A stretch of 64,000 bases of DNA from Eopsaltria australis (lineage: Eukaryota; Chordata; Aves; Passeriformes; Petroicidae). Below are positions 51,517-63,309 of the stretch, one piece after another. A program made the translations under genes and the position numbers. The notes beneath the pieces were generated by a model. That model worked only from the letters and a program-made list of their open reading frames with translations, had not been told where the DNA came from and did not search any database. The stretch is taken from positions 186,001-250,000 of the forward strand of contig JAVTVJ010000228.1 in the NCBI GenBank assembly GCA_034509425.1, written 5' to 3'. How positions within the stretch are numbered: the first letter of the stretch is position 1; each line of letters starts with the position of its first letter.

Positions 51517-54494
51517 GGTCTTTGCCAGAAATGTCTTCATTCTTTAGAGGAAAAATGTGTATTTCCATTGTAATATTTGTAGTGGTTACTTAGGGGTTTC
51601 CAGTGTCAATCTGGTATGAGGATGGGGAAACACATTCTGTTTGATTGTTCCCTCTCTCTGCCAGACATAAAGAGAGTTTCTCCAGGTGGCAGAGATTTGA
51701 TAAATGCTGGGAAGCTGTGTAAAGAGAATTGCTAAGGAAATTGAATTCAACCCTTCACCATGGCTTGATCCCCCCTAGAACAGGTGGCCTGGCACACTGG
51801 CCACAACTTCCTGTTGACTGACTCCATCCAATACCTCAGAACCCTCGTGCTGGGGATTTGTTTGTGGAAGCTGGCAAGCTGCCTTCCTGAAGGAGCTGCA
51901 GCAACAGAAAGAGGGCTGGGAATGGTTCAAAAGTCCTGAGTCTTTTCATGGCTCTTGTGTTTTGCTGGTTCTTTGAAATGCTTAAGAAAGTCTGTGTGAT
52001 TCTTTAGATGAAAGTTTGTAAATTCTTAGTCAAAGAAATATTTTCAGCACAACACACTTTCTCAGTCAGCTTTCTGTCTTTTTGCATGTGTCTCTTGCCA
52101 AGATCTTAGGGCAGAGGGAGTTTTTTAAATTTTGGCTTAAACTACCCAAAATACTTATTTGAAAAAAAATTTTTTTTACCTGTGTAGGCCTGTATGAGTA
52201 TGATCAAGACAGCAGAAAATAGGAAGTGTTCTCAGTCCTGAGAAATAAATAAATATCAATTACTCGTTCAATAAGTTGCTATTGATGGGGCTGTTCAGTA
52301 ACTGTGTGGAACAGATTAAAACTTCTGTTTATGACAGCATAGTTCAGGAGTAACTCCAGTAAAGTGCAGTCAATGATTCTATTTTTATATTAGAAAACTA
52401 GCATTCTCTTTTTGTCCCTTGAGGTGCAACCTGAGTGGCTGGTAGCCCACCAAACTGAGAGATACCTTTAATGTGTTCCTCTGTGAAGCCTGAACTCAGT
52501 TTACATAGGAAATTACTCCCTCCAGTGAACAACTACAGTGATTTGTATCTACTTTGCAAGATCTACATTCTCCAATGAATAAAATTGAAGAGAATAGGCC
52601 TCTGACATTACAAAAAATTCAGTGCAGACCTCTAAGCTAGAACTATGCAAGCTGTTTCCTGAACCAGTAAGCACAGAGCTGCACAGTGCCCCAGTTATGG
52701 TCTAATAGGTGGATTTAATTAGCTGCTGGACAACTTCATGTCTACACTGTTTGTCTGCTTTGAGGGACCTTGCTAGTATTTCTGTATGAGATATTAATCA
52801 CTACAATCTCAGGGCAGTAGACACTGCATTCCAGTTTCCAATGACAATGTGCTCTAAGTATTACAGAAAAGTAAATGTAATGCAGTGCAGAAATCTTCAA
52901 CAGGCAGATTTAGAACAGAAATGTGGTTCTAATCTTAGTTACAAATATGACCTTAAATCCTGTAAAAAAACCAATATATATTGTCAAACACATGTAAGAA
53001 GCATGAAACTGTGTGACAAACTGTAATAGTATTAGGCATTGGCACTTACAGGAAAATTATTATCAGTTTAATGTGATTTTAATCTGGCAGAAAATGTGTA
53101 GGTAGAAGCTCATGTTCTTCCAGTTTTAGCTTTGCAATAAGATCTGAGTGCATGGTAGACATACTGCCTCTATGTTTTTTCATTCTCAGTTAGCAAATCT
53201 TAGTCTGAAATATAATTGAATGTAGATTTGAAAATAACCAAAGAAAAAGTTTAGGTATGGAGGTACAGAATTTAGAATAACTTAATCGTACTCAGAAGAA
53301 TGATTCGAAGAAAATTTTCTCCATATTGTGACTTGAAATTTGAGGAGGGGAAAAGCTTTTGTTCCTCTTTTTTCTGCGTGATCCTTTTTTAGAATGAAAT
53401 TCAACACAAAGTGAATCTCAGCTGGTTTGGAATTATATTACCATCTGGGGGAAGATTTTGAAACAAGCCAAAACTAACAGATTTTCACCAGCCCCTTAAG
53501 AATTCTAATTGCCAGGAGTTGGGCATTTCTTAGGAGCAAATTGACAGTGCAGTAGTGTGAGTCTGCAAGATTGTCTTGGCTGCAAGGTCTTGGCTGGAGA
53601 GACTTTTTTTGATTCCTGTAGAATCACCTAGAGCTCTGCAGATATTTTTAATGTTTCTAGTTAGACAATTTCTACTTCGTCTGGAAGCTATGGCCAAAGC
53701 TGCAATTAACACTGTCAAATCTGAGTGTATTCTTTATGATGTTGTTGGTTAAAACCAGTGTTGAACAGAGAGGGTCAAGCCGCATGCCTCGGGGGCTCTG
53801 TGGTGTACTTCAGAGTCCCTTGGTAAGGATTAGCAATTAAATTACTAGCTCAAGTCCAGGAAAGGTCAAGAGTGATTAACAATCTTTGTTCCATTGGTTA
53901 GTGGGAAACAGATGTAAAATGAAGTGATGATCAAAATGCAATTCCTAGTAGATATTTTACATCATAGACACCAAACACCTAACGATCCCTTGTTAGCAAT
54001 CTGCTTTGAATGGACAGTAATTGAACAGGCACAGAGAATGGCCACGCAGCTTCTACTGCCATTCCCCATAACCAAAATTATGGCCATTTTCAGTCTCAAG
54101 GACAAGCTGAAAGTTGCAGGCTCTTTGTCTGACATTTTTCTCTTCTGTTTGGAAATCTTTCACCCTGAGAAATATCAAATCATATTTTGGACCTAAAATA
54201 AAGCTGAAAATTATTTGAGGGGCTCTGAATGCAGAATAACCTGCAATTTAACTCTGGCAGGTTTTATTTGATAATTTTAAAGATATGTGGTTGATCCTCA
54301 GCTGGGTTAATCTGACATGGATCTGCTGAAAAATTAGTTAAGTAGTAGTCACTTAACCTGAAAAGATATCTGATCCTGCACTACTCAAAGCACACAATTA
54401 TATTTAAATTGCACAAGTAGGTTTAGAGAAAGTATATCAAAATTATGTATATTATACACACAAGGCCTGCCTTTCTTTTTCTTGCCATCAACCA
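51517..54494. other. Unique DNA, somewhat GC-richer at 51600-51950
   Basis: No gene is recognised. The stretch 51590-51950 is more GC-balanced than its surroundings and may be an unrecognised old repeat or a conserved element. An A8/T8 junction lies near 52163-52178. Confidence 0.5.
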
Positions 54495-54590
54495 GTTTAG
54501 GATTAGGTGAGAGGTTGTATGTTAGGGGCTTAGAATGAGTAAGGGTTTGGGGCTGGGGTTTAGGCTTCAGGCATTTGCCTAGGGTTACTA
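54495..54590 (+). repeat. Degenerate telomere-like (TTAGGG-type) stretch
   Basis: TTAGG-type hexamers occur repeatedly with spacers: TTAGGA and TTAGGT at 54497-54508, TTAGGGG at 54522-54528, AGGGTTTGGGG at 54542-54552, GGGGTTTAGG at 54555-54564 and AGGGTTA at 54581-54587. The whole 95 bp is G/T-biased on the plus strand. This fits a decayed interstitial telomeric repeat, although a G/T-rich low-complexity origin is possible. Confidence 0.5.
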
Positions 54591-55534
54591 TCATGACATA
54601 GCAAAACTTTAAATTCCAAAGATGTGTATTCTCATACTTCTGTAACTCATGAGTGATAGAATGTCTTTCTTGTAAATATGATATCTTTTACACCAAATCT
54701 GTATACATGCTGTTCTCCTTGAAAAAGCTACTCTGAAATTACCAGGAAATCTATTCTATTAATTAATATAGAATATTGCTCAATTAAACTAGATGAAAAC
54801 TCTTGCATATTTTAGCAATAAAATCCATAAGATAAAAGAACAAAAAAATTCAATGGGTGAATAAAATGCTTGATGTATCTTGTAACAAGTACAAGTTTCT
54901 TGCTGTTTCTACAGTCTCTTATCTTAGTTATTTATAGAGCAAGCTAAGAAAGAAAACACTCTAAGAAGTTAATAACTTGAATAAGATAATATTCTTCTGG
55001 TTTCTCCTAAGTTTATAAAAAGATATATTATTAGATTTATATAAAATAAATTTGAAACAATGGACAAATATTGTTATTCAGTAGGTAGCTTATGTACTAC
55101 CAGAGCTGGTGTTGACTGACTGCTGACTGATAAAGGAGGACCAGAGCGATTCACATTTCAAAAGACATTTATAATGTCTTCCAAATTGTGAATTCAGTTT
55201 AATTTCTTTTTTTGTTGTTGTTGTTGTTTTACTGTGACATTGCAACACAATATTCATACTAGACATGAATATGACTATTTTCGCTATCATTTCTGGCAGA
55301 GGAACGAATCAAATATTTCTCATTAACAACGTAGTTTTTCCTGTTCCTTTAGAAAACTGGGACCACCTAATTGTCTACAAATGTTTTTCAGGCTTCTTGT
55401 TAACCCAACCCACTTCTAATCTGACTTTGCTTCCTTGAGCTTGCATCCTTTTTAAAGCAGATAGTAGCATTAAGCATAAGCAATTACTGGAATTAGCCTT
55501 TTTGTTGGTACATACTGGAAATGACATGGGAAAC
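54591..55534. other. AT-rich DNA with a TTG microsatellite
   Basis: A short TTG array lies at 55211-55228. Otherwise the interval is AT-rich unique sequence without recognised features. Confidence 0.55.
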
Positions 55535-55740
55535 AGAAGTCCAGAGATTTGTGCTAACTCTTAGCTCTGCAACTGAGTTAAGATATCACCAATATTTCTT
55601 CTTTTAGCTTTGCCTTTGTCAAATATGTTTCAGTGAGAAATCTTTCTAGGTCAGTGACTATATATGTTTAGCTTCTAATACACCTTAACCCTGATCACAG
55701 GGAGGTCTGTGAGGATTACAGTAATAGTAATAATATATAA
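55535..55740 (+). mobile_element. MIR-like SINE with L2-type tail (old)
   Basis: The plus strand reads AGTCCAGAGATTTGTGCTAA, then CTTAGCTCTGCAACTGAGTT, a classic MIR-type core around the old tRNA-derived body. It ends with CCTGATCACAGG, GAGGATTACAGTAATAGTAA and an A/T-rich tail near 55740. The tail is the sense counterpart of the TTATTATTTGTATT start of the minus-strand SINE at 32852 and of the L2-like LINE at 44881. It is heavily mutated and inactive. Confidence 0.65.
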
Positions 55741-58700
55741 CACTAACTGTAGGTTATGAAAGGTTGTCTATTCTGAAAATACATTTAAGAGAAACACAAG
55801 CAGGACTGTCATTTACTCCCTGAAAAATGGAACTGCTAAGCATTTATATTTAAATTAAATGCTTTTATGAGTTCATTGAATGTTATTTAGCAAGTGTATT
55901 GTAGTGAAGACATGTTACCTTCTGCCTTCAAATCAGGATATTATTGCTTTTTCATAGTTATCTTTTGTATCAGCATTTGGCAGGTAACAAATGAAATTTG
56001 TTCGCTAATGTTAAATTGTTTTGTGCTGCTGCTCAGCCACAAAGATATAGAAGGATGAGAAAATGGAAAAAAGTAATTTGCTTTTTTGGACAGACGTATG
56101 AATGTAACAGTGATCTTGACCTGTCTTTGATGAAATGTTTATTCTATGAAAGGCAAAGCACTTAATTCCTGTTTGAATCACTCCTCTGAAATTTTGTTCA
56201 TGCAGAAGGCTGCATGAGTGGGAATGCAGATAGAATTGGCTCAAATATTTCAGTGTGGTCAAGGTGGTGATGCTTAGAACTGTCAGAGGTTGAAGCAGAG
56301 TGGACTCCATGTATCAGTCAAAAAAGATGAAGGCTTTCTGAAACTTGATGTGAAAGGTTTGTGCTCGTCTGTCTGTTTCTTGTGCCACATCATTTACTAA
56401 CTTGAGCAGATTTTGGAGAAATAATGCCTGATCATCCCTGAAACCTGAATTTTTTATACTCTAAGAATATGAAAACAGGATCTTGAGTAAGTAATGATGC
56501 CCAAACTTGTAAGGATTCCATCTTAATTTTTCAGACACCAGTGTTCTCTTTAAATTTAGAAAAAGCCTTCAGGCAACCAAGATTTGCAAATTTCACTTTA
56601 GTCTAAGCCTTGTTCGATAGACCTATTGAATTTTTTTTACATATTTGAGAAGTTTGTGGGATACAAGGTCGAAGTAATAAATGTTATGTTTTTATTCTTT
56701 ATGTAGGATAAGTTATATAATCACATCACTACTTTATTACCCTGTAGTCATTTTGTTACTATGTAATTTAAAATATTTTAGCCATCAGCATTTGGAGAAA
56801 GCTCATAGATGTGTAGCACTATATTATAATCTGCCTTTAAGACCACATTTCTTCTAGTCACCTTGTCTAGATATGCAGTGATAGATCAAGACACTGGAAC
56901 TAGTTTTGAGGTGAGCTGGTAAGCTGAGAATGCACTGTATTTGCATTAGAATAACCAGCCCTCTAGAGCTGCAGTATTTATATGTATAAGCTAATAGGAA
57001 ATGTCTGGACCTTTTATGAAGGCTTAAGACTGGGAAAGACTCTGAAGGGTTTATGAAACTGGTACTCAAGTCTTGTTTAAGAAATAGAAGTCTTTCTGTT
57101 TTTTGATGGTGTCCAGCAAAAGTCTGCAGGCATAAAATAATCCCAAAGATGTCAGTTTACTAGACCTTGAACTGTCTTGTATTTAACTTGCTTCAGTACA
57201 TCTTAATAAGAATTTAAAGTGATGTATCAGAACTACTCAGGAGAAGACTCATGGCCCCCACAGACAAGTTCACAGTAGCTCATCCTAGAAGCTGGCATGC
57301 TGGAGCAATATTCACATATTCTCTTCCTAAGTTTTTTGTTATAGTGTGAAAAACTTAGCAATGAATAACCTCCTTCAACTTATGTGTCAATGCCCAAAGG
57401 ACTCTTAACTCATCTCAATTTAAATTAATGACCTTAGTGATAGTATTAGCAATTGGACCATGGCTCTCATGAGCCAGCTATTTGCATATGGAATTTGATT
57501 AATCCTGCTGGCTATCAATTTTCACTTTTAATTAGGTGTGATACTATTGCAGGAGAAAAGACAAGACTACTATCAGGCAGCGAAAATGTAGATTTTCTAT
57601 TGAGTATTCTATTCTGTTTTGTTTGGCTGTGGTAAATTCCCTGACAATGTCTGTTTGGATCAGCTCAGAAAGGATCAGAGACATTAAAATGGGTCTGTGC
57701 AAACCCAGTGATAGTCAGCACAGAGAAGCACTATATTGATTGAATATTGATAGTTTATAGGTTTGCGGTATCCCCTTCCAGTACTCTGTAGCTCTATTCA
57801 TTTTAATGCTATAATAAGTCTCTTGTAATGCTGTGTGCAGTCACATAAAGACCAGCTCTGTCGGGCTTTTACTGAGGCTACTTGGTTTCCCTGCATCCTG
57901 ACTGAGCAAATGTACACTGATGATAGAGTCCTGCTCAGATTTGGATCAAAACTAACTTTTGCCTGGATCTTGTAAATATGTAACATGTGGTGTCTCCTGA
58001 TTTCCAACAGGCCAGTCCATATTTCTTTGACATCTTTGCACTTTGGGAGCATTGCAACATGTTTGTGTCTGTCATAGCCAGGAAAACAATGTTCAGCACT
58101 TGGCTTGCCCAGCAGAACTGGTGCCCACATGCTGCTTACCGCTGAGCACACCCCTGTAAGAATTAGCAGACCTTGACAAAACCATCAAGAAAATCTCAAT
58201 AAAACTTAATTGAATACACTTGCAATAGAATAGCTGCTTGATGCTTCCCTTCCTTACCAGAACAATTTTAAAGAATTACACCTCTTTCCTCAGAAATGAA
58301 TTTTAATAGATGTTGATATCCACTGACCAAACAAAGGAATGATCAAGGCCTATTAAACAGACACAGTTAGAAAGGCAGTATATTGCTGTACCTTGTTTAA
58401 ATTCAAAGAAAAGAAATCCTTCTTCTTTGAGATCACAAAAGACTGAGAAGTCTGTATGTGTATCCAGCAAGGGCATAAGGTAAAGATGAAGGCATAAAAA
58501 TTAGCAGGGATATACCAGACTCTGAACATTGGAACAGCTTCATTTAGGTTTTTAAAATGCCTTTCCTGAAGTATTCAGCTGTCTGTAATAAATAAATAAC
58601 TCATGGTGAAGAACAGGAAATTTTAATGACAGGAATTTATAATTTTGCAATAGAATTTCTTGTACTTGTGGGAGCTCTTTTTTTCCCCCCCACAAGTATC

Positions 58701-59727
58701 TCATATAGATATAAAATTCCTTTGTGTGGCAATGTGCACGCTGCTAACATCAGTGGGAGTTAAATCTCCTCAAAAGACATCTTTGTTCAAATTCAGATTT
58801 CTAGGATGCATCCATGAATATCTATGTGGAAAGTGGCTCAGCTGTATCAACATTCTAATACTTTTCTCTGGTAAAATATGGTATCAGACGCAGGAGCAAT
58901 AAACTATTTGGGTGGATTTAATTTTATTGAAGTTTTGCATTGACAGTGGATGATTGGACACTTCATGTAGAAAATGTGCAATATTAATAGTGTATGTTAG
59001 CAGTGCACAGTGGCCTTGTCCTTTATATAGTACCAGGATATGTCAAGTTAGAGTCTTCACTTTCTTCAGAAGATATGGCTACTCGTATGAAAACGGGATC
59101 ATTTTCTTCAGTGTGTTACACAAAAAGCAAACTATCGTGCAAATTTTGATTAAAATGTTGCTCTGTGGCCTTTCATATAGAATCTAATTTTATTTAAAAT
59201 TACTTTCTACATGTATGCAGAAAATGACAAGCTGATATTAATAAAATAAGGCTTACAGGAATGTGGAACAAGAACAATAGATCCTTGTCAAAATTTATTT
59301 ACCTAGCTAGACTTTCATTTCAAAGTTAGCAGCACTCCATGATACTGGTATAATACAGGGGTCTTAAAATTCTGTTAGACATTTTTAACCCACTTTAATT
59401 TATTCCATGGTAGATTAATCCCCTGCTGAACGGGGATGGGGTGAATTTTCAAAAGTCATAATCCACTGAAGTAAAAAATCTGTAATGACAACATAGACAG
59501 CAGGCTTCAAGAGTTTAGTTTAAATTCTTTCTAAAAATGTAAAACTTAGGGCAAGAGTTAATAGGATATTTCATTCAGTTATATTTCAATCCTTTTCCAA
59601 ATCTTTATACATTCATTTGCATCTCTGCCATCAGAAATACTTGGGCTCGATTTCTGTTCTTTTAAGGCAAAAACCAGAAAGCTGTAAAATTCTAATGCCA
59701 AGATTTTCACAGGGTATTTTAACTCAT
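55741..59727. other. Unique AT-rich DNA
   Basis: No gene or named repeat is recognised. A 117-codon minus-strand frame at 57798-58151 is among the longest in the window but has no recognisable domain, signal or splice context. Confidence 0.5.
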
Positions 59728-59794
59728 TTGGTCCTTCAGTTCACAGACTTTCATATGTGATAGCATAATATTTTCTAAACTGAAAGAGAAATGA
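59728..59794 (+). repeat. 67-bp segment duplicated at 63231-63296
   Basis: This segment starts TTGGTCCTTCAGTTCACAGA and aligns with 63231-63296 with about seven mismatches and one gap. No direct repeat flanks it here, so it may be the source of the second copy. Alternatively, both could derive from an unrecognised dispersed repeat. Confidence 0.85.
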
Positions 59795-62679
59795 CATTTT
59801 ACAAACCAAACACCTTCCATTCTGTCTTAACTGGGCACAAAAATGAAATTAAAATACATAATACCACACTATCTTCATCCTTCTGCTCCTCTAAGATTTT
59901 TGCAATTTATTGGTGGGTGAAAATTTGGCCCACAAATTGGTTGGGAAAAATCCATGCATTTCATATGTACTTGAAATCTTGAAAGTTTTACACTCTTCCT
60001 TGGCTGTCATCATTGGAGCTGCCTAGTTCTGGAAGTACCTGTGACTCAGACAACACTTTATTTTATTTTCTTTAACCAGGAAGCTCCTCTAGCGTCAGCC
60101 ATAGACTTTTACAGCTTTGCCTGGCCTCAGCATCCAGACAAAAACTTCTGCCTGAATCCCACAGGAAAAATGTTGCTTCTGTGCTAGGTTTTATAGTCAT
60201 GCAGGACCAGAATATAGATGGCATCAGATAAAGCTGGCAGGTCACTTGTTCAAAACAACAGGATGAGAAAGTTCTGAGTCTGAAGTAGAGATGAGGTGGT
60301 GGGGTGTTTCACATGGTGGAAGTTTCATACAGAAACAGGTAAGTTCTTGTAGGTAATATTTGTTGAAAATGAATAAATTCATAGCCACAGATCCAACTTA
60401 AAAACTCCTTGATCTTTTCAAGCAAAAACTTGAAAATGAAAAAGATTTTCTGGTACAAATAGTATATTCTTCCTCTTACTTTGCATTCCTTGATATAATC
60501 AACTTTCAGCCATAGTTGAATGTATGGTACAGGTCTAGATGGACTTGCATTTTCACTTGCTAATTCTTTCAAGCTCTTAAATATACAATGGCAATAATTT
60601 CCTTCTTTTTCCCTCTAAAAGCTACATGTTTGGAGAAAAAACAATGAGCTTTCTTCTTTGAAAAACAACAGTGAGAGCAGTGCCTGTCTTCACCCCTGCT
60701 TTCCAGGAAAAGGGTGGAAGAAACTGTAGGACTGGCTTTTCATCACTTCCTGTTGTGGTTCTGTGATTTTGGTTCTTGGTTCAAAGGTCCCAGTCTTATC
60801 CAGGCAAACAGGAGAGCCTGTTTAATTCTGAGTCTGATTTCCACTCTGAAAGTTTGTGAAAGGATAAAGAAAGTCTTTCTATATATCTGACTGTCACAGA
60901 GGAGAAGGCAGCACTGACAGAATGACGGAGAGAAAAAAAGGAGAAAGAGAAAAGTATCCATTAGGGTACTGCTACTAGAAGTCTCTGTAATTACAATCTA
61001 AGTCTGATTGATTTAGAGTATCTATCTGTCTTAGATGACTAAACACTTTTAAAAAGCCTGCTTACTAAACAGTTCTTTTAGTCACTAGTGAACAAAACAG
61101 GCCCAAGAAGATTTATTTTTCAGATTCTAAATACCTGTGAAATTTTTTCATGTGATTAAATCAAACTCAAAAGATAACAGAATAGTACAAATCTACACTG
61201 TTTCTTGCAGGAAACCTCCAGATGGGGAATTTCCTAAGTCTAAAAGGAGGAGCAATACCAGCAAGTATGCATGCCTTGCTGTATGAGTACCACACCACTT
61301 CATCAGTGCCCTTCAGCAGGACTAGAGAATTTCGGAAGGCATTTACATAGAGTATGCACTGTCCTGCTTCCAGCCTACAGCCTCTGGGTTCTGTCCATAG
61401 AATTATCCCCAGGGCAAGCTATGCACTGTGGGTCAGATTATTCTTGGTTACTACTGGGCAACTCGGTGAAGAGCACTTACTCAGTTTGGAAAGTTCATCA
61501 ATAATTCATGGAGGTAGAGGACACAATCCATTCTGTTTCACTCTTGATTATGGAATAAGCCTAGAATTCCAGTTAAATGAGTAGATCACTGAATCCCACC
61601 CAAGATTTTGCCTGGGCTGGCAAAGAATATGATATAATTCAGAATCTATCAGCTGGCAGGCCACCAGCGTTTTCCGTCAGTCTGCTACTATTCTCAGGGC
61701 TTGTGACAGTGTCATAGCTTAGCCCACAGTCCAGGAATGCAAGGGAGAGGAAATGAAACTCTAAAGCAAAATTCGATAGAATAATTCTATCAAAGGATTT
61801 TTATTGGGATCAAACACTTAAAATGCTTTACCATCTTTGCATTTCCTGTAAATTACTTGAGACAAGCTAGTTTTCAGATTTATTTATAATAGGCAACTTA
61901 CATTGTGTAGAAAGCACTGTAAAACTGTAATTTTTGCTAGCTTTTTTCTTTTGTAGAACAGTCATTCCAATATCTTAATGTTTTATGATAACAACTGTTA
62001 AGAATTATAATGTACCTAAAAAAAGCTGTGTTGCTACTGTTTTGTTAGTACCCTCATCTTTCTGTGGGTACAAATTTTCTAATTAGACTTTGATTCTTAG
62101 TCAGGTCTCAAAGAGATATCCACTGATACAGGCGCTGTAATTTCAATGATGTTAAATTTCACTGCATTTATATCAGCTGTTGTCAGCTGAATTTATATCA
62201 GCTTCTTGTCTTGCATAACTGCTGTTGTGTGAATGATGAAAAAAGCTCAGGTAGCTACATTTTTATTTTAACAAGGGCCATTTTAAGCAAGAATGATAAC
62301 TCATAGATTAAAACCAGAAAAATACAGAATTTAAAGCTGAGATGAGCACAGTTAATAGTAGTATTCTGAATTTTGTGACTCCTAAGGTTGTTCTACACAG
62401 GAATTGCAGTAACAGTGTATGTTAAGTTCAATTTCTTAACCTAAAGACAGTAAAAAAATTACATTCTCCCTGTTTTCTGTGTGACAACAAATTGTCATTT
62501 TTTTATGCTTAAATGAGGGATCCTAAGAGATTCCTTTAGAAAGTATTATTGAAAACTTCAGATGCTTCTTTTTATATGGTCAGTAATCAATTCAGTGCTC
62601 TTTAATGCCCAAATCCAAATAAAATATTATGAATTAGTAGAGAAAAAAGACTGAACAAATAATGGAAGGCCTTATTTGC
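59795..62679. other. Unique DNA
   Basis: No gene is recognised. A 17-bp palindrome (GATAGAAT, A, ATTCTATC) lies at 61775-61791. A 13-bp direct repeat, ATTTATATCAGCT, occurs at 62166-62178 and 62191-62203. The stretch 61250-61740 is more GC-balanced and could be conserved. Confidence 0.5.
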
Positions 62680-63215
62680 CATCGCACAGGAGCATGGTTC
62701 TGCCACATCTTGAATACTGTGTACCATTCTGATCTCCTCATTTTAAAGACAGAACTGGGAGTGGAAAAGGACAGAAAGGAAATTCAAAGGTATAGGTATA
62801 GAATAACTTATGTATGAGGATTATTTGCATGATTCAGGAGGCTGTTATTCAGGGCTGGAAAAGGGATCAATATCTGTTTACAATTATGAATGGATAGAGC
62901 TGAGGCATGTACTAGTGAGCTAGAAGGAGGCTTCCTCATGCAATTAGGGATCAAATTTTCCACTCATTGCTATTTGTAGAAAAAATACTTAAAGCATAGC
63001 AGCAAAGAAAAGTAATGAGGAGCATGGGAAATTTGTATAGAGCCAGAATTTTCCATCTGAAGTGTTCTCCCAAGAAGGTGTCAAGAATCAAGTTCAAAAC
63101 AAACAGTAAGAGGAAACAAAGCTGTGGAACTCATTGTTGAAGTATCTTATGAATGTTAAAAGTTTACGAAGGGGAAAAGTGAACAAGTGCACAGAAGATC
63201 AGTCTGTTTAGAGTT
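62680..63215 (+). pseudogene. Ancient CR1/L3-like LINE relic (RT C-terminus)
   Basis: The plus strand encodes SMVLPHLEYCVPF followed by a stop and SPH, the HLEYC-FWSP block of CR1-clade reverse transcriptases. About 160 bp later ATCTGTTTACAATTATGAAT corresponds to the Y-KIMN block, followed by CAAGTTCAAAACAAAC and CTGTGGAACTCATTG (the LWNSL block). The sequence GTTAAAAGTTTACGAAGG continues the family's ORF2 end. Stops, frameshifts and internal insertions or deletions are numerous. This is far older than the avian CR1 at 13601-14462 and resembles the CR1 families abundant in turtles and crocodilians. Confidence 0.75.
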
Positions 63216-63217
63216 AC

Positions 63218-63309
63218 TGAAACAGAAAACTTGGTCCTTCAGTTCACAGACTTTTATATGTCATAGTATAATATCTTAAAATTGAAAGAGAGATGATGAA
63301 ACAGAAAAC
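63218..63309 (+). repeat. 66-bp insertion flanked by a 13-bp target-site duplication
   Basis: The perfect direct repeat TGAAACAGAAAAC occurs at 63218-63230 and 63297-63309. Between them, 63231-63296 is a near copy of 59728-59794 in the same orientation (roughly 88 percent identity by eye). This is the structure of a short templated insertion with target-site duplication, landing at or just past the end of the ancient CR1 relic. Confidence 0.75.

Noticed and set aside
53750..53830. Slightly GC-rich CpG-containing patch as another CR1 end or promoter
   Set aside because: The words do not follow CR1 3'-end order, and the patch is too short and isolated for a CpG-island promoter.
57798..58151. 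117-codon minus-strand open frame as a gene
   Set aside because: No recognisable domain, signal peptide, splice context or supporting neighbour. A frame of this length is expected by chance in 64 kb on six frames.
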